Shown piece after piece: positions 24,660-28,271 of a stretch of 28,271 nt of DNA. The stretch covers positions 1-28,271 of the forward strand of contig NZ_JBEJGX010000006.1 in NCBI RefSeq assembly GCF_040253635.1, in the 5' to 3' direction. The position numbers and the translations under genes are program-made. Below the pieces are notes generated by a model that did not search any database, was not told where the DNA came from, and worked only from the letters and a program-made list of their open reading frames with translations. Each line of letters opens with the position of its first letter. Position 1 is the first letter of the stretch. This DNA is from Streptomyces sp. Edi2 (GTDB taxonomy: Bacteria > Actinomycetota > Actinomycetes > Streptomycetales > Streptomycetaceae).

Positions 24660-25157
24660 GTGACGTCCATGGGGCTCCTGGCCGAGCTGGAAGCCGGCAT
24701 GGCAGAGCTGTCCACACCGATGCGGGTGTACGTGGCCGCGGGACGCTTCACCGAGCCGGAAGCCGACCTGCCACAGTTGGCGGCCCGGATCCGCACACTG
24801 CTGGTCGCGATCACGACGGACGAGGCCTGGCGGCGCTTCCTACCCGGGTACGCCCCACCGTCCGTCCCTGAGATCTGCGCTGCTCTGGAACCGGTGGACA
24901 CGCACAGGGCCGCCCCGTTCCTGGCCCAGGTCGCGGCCGTCGACCTGCTCTGGCCGAGCCACCGGCACCTGCCCGCCGAGAGCGCCGAACCCGCGGCGGA
25001 CCGAGTGGTGTCCCTGCTCGGATCAAAGGCCAGCTGGTGGACCAACCACGACGCCGAATGCGGCGCAGTGAACGGGCTCACCCCTCTGTTCGACAGTCTG
25101 CTCGCAGGAACGGACGGTGAGCACTTCGCGCTGGCCCTGCAGATCGCCGACGACTGA
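24660..25157 (+). CDS. Hypothetical 165-residue protein
   Basis: I do not recognise this protein. It starts at GTG 24660 or ATG 24669; neither has a strong ribosome binding site. The sequence is helical and acidic (MGLLAELEAGMAELSTPMRV, LPQLAARIRTLLVAITTDEA, GYAPPSVPEICAALEPVDTH), then DHAECG-like and LFDSLLAGTDGEHFALALQI at the end. No membrane segment, signal peptide or catalytic motif is evident. Codon use looks like real coding sequence and the frame is uninterrupted. The 265 bases after it (25158-25423) hold nothing I can identify. Confidence 0.55.
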   Translation: MTSMGLLAELEAGMAELSTPMRVYVAAGRFTEPEADLPQLAARIRTLLVAITTDEAWRRFLPGYAPPSVPEICAALEPVDTHRAAPFLAQVAAVDLLWPSHRHLPAESAEPAADRVVSLLGSKASWWTNHDAECGAVNGLTPLFDSLLAGTDGEHFALALQIADD

Positions 25158-25423
25158 GCGCCCCATCTGGGCGGGCGCACGGCCAACCGTCAACAATGCC
25201 CGCATTCCTCCTCATCGACGCCGCAGCGCACTCAGCCCAGCTGGCGACTCGCCGCAGCCGTTCGCCTCACCGATCCCAATCCCTGCATCCGCCAAACGGG
25301 TCGGGTGGCCTGGTGATGAGCCGCGGTTCAGGCGTCGTCGGCTGCCTCGGCAAGAAGACCTGAGCCGTGTTCCGCACGCTGTTGACCGCGCTGGACACCG
25401 CGCTGGCGCGATCACTGTGCGGG

Positions 25424-25836
25424 CTAGTTGGTGCAGGTGTCGAGCATGGAGGTCAGCGCGGTCTTCTCGCTGTCGGTGGTGGTGAGTTTGCACACGGACT
25501 TCACATGGGTGCAGTCCTCGGCGTAGGTGCACCACAAGGCGTGCTTGGCCGGCTTCCAGTCGGCTGGGCCGCTGTCGCTCTTGGAGCTGTTGGAGGACTC
25601 GGAGGCGACGACGAGCTGGGGTCTTCGAGGTCGTTGCCGAAGGCTTCGCGCTGGTCCGTGGTCCAGGCGTCGGCGCCGGAGCGCCGGGCTTTGGGCGAGG
25701 GGACCATGTGGTCGATGGTGGCCTGGGCGACGTTGGTGACGGTGGCGTCGTCGTATACGGAGTACCACTTGCCACTGGCCAGCTGACGACACTTGTCGGA
25801 CTCGTCGACGACCTCCTTGCCGCCGCGGGCGGCGTC
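25424..25836 (-). pseudogene. Truncated, frameshifted HNH-family nuclease
   Basis: The readable order is ARGGKEVVDESDKCRQLASG, KWYSVYDDATVTNVAQATID, HMVPSPKARRSGADAWTTDQ, REAFGNDLEDP. A one-base loss near 25620 follows, then QLVVASESSNSSKSDSGPAD, WKPAKHALWCTYAEDCTHVK and SEKTALTSMLDTCTN with stop at 25424. This is the C-terminal half of secreted actinobacterial HNH nucleases (DUF1524/GmrSD-C-like). In these, DHMVPLAE and N-D…N-S…K-x-DxxP-type residues form the active site. Here the motif reads DHMVPSPK, so the Leu-Ala-Glu stretch is also altered. The N-terminal secretion signal and first half are missing. Confidence 0.6.
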
Positions 25837-25899
25837 AGCCCCCTGGGTCCACCCGCAGCGCCGGGCACATCATCCTTGGGCCGGTGACCGGTCCCCTTC

Positions 25900-26345
25900 T
25901 GCCGCAGTCGGTGCGGAGCCCGGCTCATGGCGTTCGTGTCTGTCCGAGGCCAGGTCTGAGGTGCGGCGGTGAGCTTGTCGAGGACGTGCGGGAGCAGGGC
26001 GTTGGCGTAGGCGCGGTGTGGCAGGTCGTGGATGGTGATGCGGCTCGAATGGGTGGAGAGCGGACGGTGGCGTCGTCGGCGGCTTCGCGGACATTGGCCA
26101 GGCGTTGAACGGAGGCCCTGTCCGTCTTCCCCAGGACGTCCTTCGACCACGTGGTCGAAGGACCGGTGCCCGAAGGCCGGTGGGATATGGCCGAGGATCG
26201 CGCGCAGCAGCATGTGGCAGGCGTAGGTGCGCTGTGCGGTGTAGTTGGCGTTGAGCTCGCGGGCGAGGCGGGCAGCTTGTCCAGCTGCCCGGTGGTGCGG
26301 GCGGCTTCGAGGCCGCCGATCAGGCCTTCGTCGATGTAGGGCCGA
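25900..26345 (-). pseudogene. Remnant of a conserved helical hypothetical protein
   Basis: Pieces in alternating frames read RPYIDEGLIGGLEAARTTGQ, LARELNANYTAQRTYACHML, LRAILGHIPPAFGHRSFDHV, KTDRASVQRLANVREAADDA and ITIHDLPHRAYANALLPHVL. This order resembles a widespread bacterial hypothetical family with an LRAILDHIPP core and a late aDd-H segment, whose function I do not know. At least three frame changes interrupt it. It lies just upstream of the HNH remnant on the same strand. The boundaries are approximate. Confidence 0.45.
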
Positions 26346-26368
26346 AGGCGGGCTCGGCAGCCGGGCGG

Positions 26369-26400
26369 CGGTCCGCCCCTTCTTACGGAGGGACGGACCG
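26369..26400 (-). terminator. Hairpin after the small secreted protein gene
   Basis: CGGTCCGCCCC (26369-26379) pairs with GGGACGGACCG (26390-26400), with one G-U pair on the minus transcript and a 10-base loop. It begins 15 bases past the stop of the 84-residue gene. Confidence 0.5.
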
Positions 26401-26415
26401 TTTGAAGTACCTGGA

Positions 26416-26670
26416 TCAGCGCAGCAGCAGGTACAGGTGGAAACTCCTGGACGAGGTCCAGTCGCAGCGCCACCGTATGACGTTGGTGTGGTTGTCCTTC
26501 CACCACTGACCGCTGCGCTCGCACGCGGCGCTCTTGTTGAATGTCTCTTTGGTGTCGTACCAGGACGAAGAGACCGTTGACGGAGCAGCAGTCGCCGTCG
26601 CTGGCACGGCGACAGCGGCAGTAGCAGTAGCACCCAGAACAGCCGCCGCGACGGCCAAACGCATTCTCAT
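26416..26670 (-). CDS. Small secreted protein (84 residues)
   Basis: ATG 26670 has AAGGGGAG about seven bases upstream, a strong site. Residues 1-29 form a Sec signal peptide: basic start MRMR, a hydrophobic Ala/Val core, and an Ala-x-Ala site near residue 29 (ATATAAP). The mature part of about 55 residues has two cysteines (C50 and C69, possible disulphide) and many aromatic residues (SSWYDTKETFNKSAACERSG, WWKDNHTN, WRCDW, FHLYLLLR). Its role is unknown; small secreted Streptomyces proteins of this kind are usually annotated as hypothetical. It is divergent from the HTH-ricin gene, with about 500 bases between them. A hairpin follows it. Confidence 0.7.
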   Translation of the reverse strand: MRMRLAVAAAVLGATATAAVAVPATATAAPSTVSSSWYDTKETFNKSAACERSGQWWKDNHTNVIRWRCDWTSSRSFHLYLLLR

Positions 26671-26781
26671 AGGTGGACTCCCCTTGCAGTGAGGGACGTG
26701 GGACGGTTACCCGTGCTCGGGATTCCCGTCGGGCCGGATGTTGCGAGCTTGCTCCCTCGGTCTGGGGATGTCAGCACACAA

Positions 26782-26823
26782 CCTGTCCGGGACATGTTCG
26801 GAACAGGTGCCGGACATGTCCGG
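26782..26823. promoter_or_regulatory. Composite operator-like dyads, copy 1
   Basis: CCTGTCCGG (26782-26790) is followed four bases later by the perfect dyad TGTTC-g-GAACA (26795-26805), and then by a 14-bp perfect palindrome CCGGACATGTCCGG (26810-26823). The GACATGT core occurs twice, 22 bases apart (about two helical turns). It lies in the divergent intergenic region between 26671 and 27173, which holds no other gene. Confidence 0.5.
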
Positions 26824-27125
26824 GCTGATCAGCCGGGCAAGTCGGACTGTTGTCCGCGTTCACTGTCGACGACCGGCGCGTCGGCACAGTCCCCACCGCT
26901 CCTGTTCTTCACCATCCGTACGCCGGTCCAGTGGTCACCCGTCTTGCGGTTGACACCGACGTCTCGGCACGCGGCGAGAGGGCGCAAACCAGAGAATCTT
27001 CCCTCAGGCGTCGAAGACCGCCCCTGCGGTCCCAGTACGGGCAACCCACCCTCCCCGCCCCGATTTGCGATCCCGCGCCCCGAACAGCTCGATTTGCTCT
27101 TGTGTGTCCAGCTCACGCTTGCGAG

Positions 27126-27145
27126 CCTGTCCGGTGTTCCGAACA
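27126..27145. promoter_or_regulatory. Composite operator-like dyad, copy 2
   Basis: CCTGTCCGG is followed directly by TGTTC-c-GAACA, the same two elements as in copy 1, ending 28 bases before the ATG of the HTH-ricin gene. Recurrence of both parts together argues for a protein binding site, most simply an autoregulatory one. Confidence 0.5.
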
Positions 27146-27173
27146 CGGGGGAAAGCGGAGGGAGTGGGCGGAC

Positions 27174-28199
27174 ATGCCCGACGAGCAGCCACCCGATCCC
27201 CGGCGAGCCAGGACTCCGGCGGAGTTCGTCGTGGTGATGCGGCTCATGAAGGACCGTTCAGGCCTGACGTACCGGCAGCTGGCCGTGCACGCCGAAGAAC
27301 GCGGGGACGCGCTCCCGGCCAGCACCCTTGCCGGTACCCTCAGCCGCGGTTCCCTTCCCCGCCCCGAGGTCGTGGAGGCTTTCGTCCGCGCCTGCGGTGG
27401 TTCTCCGCGCGACGTTGAACGCTGGCTGAGGGCCCACCGCGACCTGACCCGCAGCAGCCCCCATACCACCGCCCCCGAGGACACCACGGCGGCGGGCGAC
27501 ACCGACACAAGCGGCACTCACCAGGGAAAGCCGTCCCCTGAACAGGGGACGACTCCGGGACCGAGGAGGCCGGCACACGGTCGCCTCATCGGCAGCGTCT
27601 CCTTGGCCCTGCTGGCCGTGACCGGCGGCTCCCTGGCGCTCACGCGCCTCACCCGGGAGGAAACAGCCCCGGCACATATCATCGGTGCGGCTCCGGCCTC
27701 CGCCACGCCCCGCGCCGCGCTCCCCGGACCCCAGCCGGGCATCTACCGCATCCGTTCCGCTGCCTCGTCGCTCTGCCTGTCCGAACGAGAAGAGGAGAGC
27801 AGCGGCCGCATCTACCAGGCCACCTGCGCCAAAGCCGTCCCGGTCTACTCCGTCGAGCCGATGGAAGACGGCACCTACCGGCTCCGCTCCCTCCACCCGG
27901 TCTTCGGCAACGGCTGCCTCGGCGTGACGGGCGGGAGCACACACACAGGCGCCCAACTGACGAACGACTACTGCGGCCACCGCGGAAACGCCGAACACTT
28001 CCAGCTCCAACCCGCCGGCCACGCCCGCTACCGACTCGTCCCCACCCACACCGGCGCCTGCACCTCGATCCACGGAAGCCCACCGACGCAATGGACCCCC
28101 GTGATCCAGCTTCCCTGCCGCACAAAGGACCCAAAGCAGCTTTTCCTCCTCGACAGCCGCCCCCCACCGACACCCGCACCCTCCATCACCAACAACTGA
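27174..28199 (+). CDS. HTH-transmembrane-ricin-like membrane protein
   Basis: The protein is 341 residues. ATG 27174 follows GGAGGGAG; the frame is open further upstream but without protein-like sequence. Residues about 14-90 form an XRE-like helix-turn-helix domain of the type common in actinomycete membrane regulators (TPAEFVVVMRLMKDRSGLTY, RQLAVHAEERG, TLAGTLSRGSLPRPEVVEAF). A Thr/Pro-rich linker leads to one membrane helix (RLIGSVSLALLAVTGGSLAL, about 137-156). The outside part (about 187-330) resembles a ricin-type beta-trefoil lectin: GIYRIRSAASSLCLSE, TYRLRSLHPVFGNGCLGV and YRLVPTHTGACTSIHG, each a strand pair with a Cys-containing turn. It may sense an extracellular glycan or ligand, with the cytoplasmic HTH binding DNA. 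The function is inferred from architecture only. Confidence 0.7.
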   Translation: MPDEQPPDPRRARTPAEFVVVMRLMKDRSGLTYRQLAVHAEERGDALPASTLAGTLSRGSLPRPEVVEAFVRACGGSPRDVERWLRAHRDLTRSSPHTTAPEDTTAAGDTDTSGTHQGKPSPEQGTTPGPRRPAHGRLIGSVSLALLAVTGGSLALTRLTREETAPAHIIGAAPASATPRAALPGPQPGIYRIRSAASSLCLSEREEESSGRIYQATCAKAVPVYSVEPMEDGTYRLRSLHPVFGNGCLGVTGGSTHTGAQLTNDYCGHRGNAEHFQLQPAGHARYRLVPTHTGACTSIHGSPPTQWTPVIQLPCRTKDPKQLFLLDSRPPPTPAPSITNN

Positions 28200-28271
28200 C
28201 CCAACCGCACCAACCCCACCACAACGCCACAGCGCCACAGCGCCACAGGCACCACAAAACAGCCAAAAACA
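28200..28271. other. Right-edge C/A-rich stretch with short tandem repeat
   Basis: CGCCACAG is repeated in tandem (GCGCCACA units near 28222-28250) in an otherwise C/A-rich non-coding tail after the last stop codon. No terminator hairpin was seen before the window ends. Confidence 0.3.

Noticed and set aside
25212..26633. A single 473-codon minus-strand gene
   Set aside because: It is a mosaic frame running through the signal-peptide gene, a conserved remnant and the HNH remnant; its sense changes frame repeatedly.
26850..27173. N-terminal extension of the HTH-ricin gene
   Set aside because: This part covers the operator-like repeats, lacks protein-like composition, and the ATG at 27174 has a strong ribosome binding site.
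28222..28250. Possible CRISPR or iteron array
   Set aside because: The repeat unit is only about eight bases with no spacers, in a low-complexity C/A-rich tail.
1..28271. tRNA, rRNA or riboswitch genes
   Set aside because: No cloverleaf with conserved TTC-loop and anticodon arms, no rRNA segment and no known riboswitch core were noticed when reading both strands; a covariance-model scan was not possible.

Overview
The window is high-GC DNA with GTG starts, 4-base stop/start overlaps and gene families typical of Streptomyces. A terminal-protein/telomere-associated-protein gene pair, an IS481-type element and many broken genes suggest a linear plasmid or the accessory arm of a linear chromosome. 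No chromosomal housekeeping gene was seen.

Left part (1-8.3 kb). On the plus strand lies a decayed Gabija-like defence pair: an OLD-family ATPase/Toprim nuclease followed by a UvrD-like helicase. Both are cut by several frameshifts and by what look like internal deletions. Facing them on the minus strand is an intact two-gene operon. A large fusion protein (two Phd-like repeats, a DnaB/RecA-like domain lacking the Walker A lysine, and a C-terminal palm-like domain resembling Streptomyces Tap) is followed by a 206-residue Tpg-like protein. This looks like a divergent system for maintaining linear replicon ends, and it is the most interesting part of the window. Beside it is the broken end of an AbiJ_NTD3-type nuclease gene.

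Centre (8.3-18.5 kb). An unrecognised 321-residue gene is followed by a complete four-gene minus-strand operon in the order A-B-C-D. Its products match the TIGR02677/TIGR02678/TIGR02680/TIGR02679 cassette, which is the SMC-based anti-plasmid system Wadjet. The genes overlap by four bases at each junction, and a 15-bp perfect hairpin follows the last gene. Wadjet is known to act on closed-circular DNA, so finding it next to a linear-end maintenance module is functionally suggestive.

Right part (18.5-28.3 kb). This is a mosaic of small and damaged genes: a kinase-like plus GNAT pair with frameshifts, a frameshifted repeat-rich (possible beta-propeller) protein, and an IS481-family transposase with an in-frame stop. 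It also holds an intact VOC protein divergent from a WYL regulator, a hypothetical gene behind a long hairpin, remnants of an HNH nuclease and of another conserved protein, and a small secreted protein. The last gene encodes an HTH-transmembrane-ricin-type membrane protein whose upstream region carries a repeated composite dyad.

Family assignments were made by reading motifs and from memory of the families. No database search was run.
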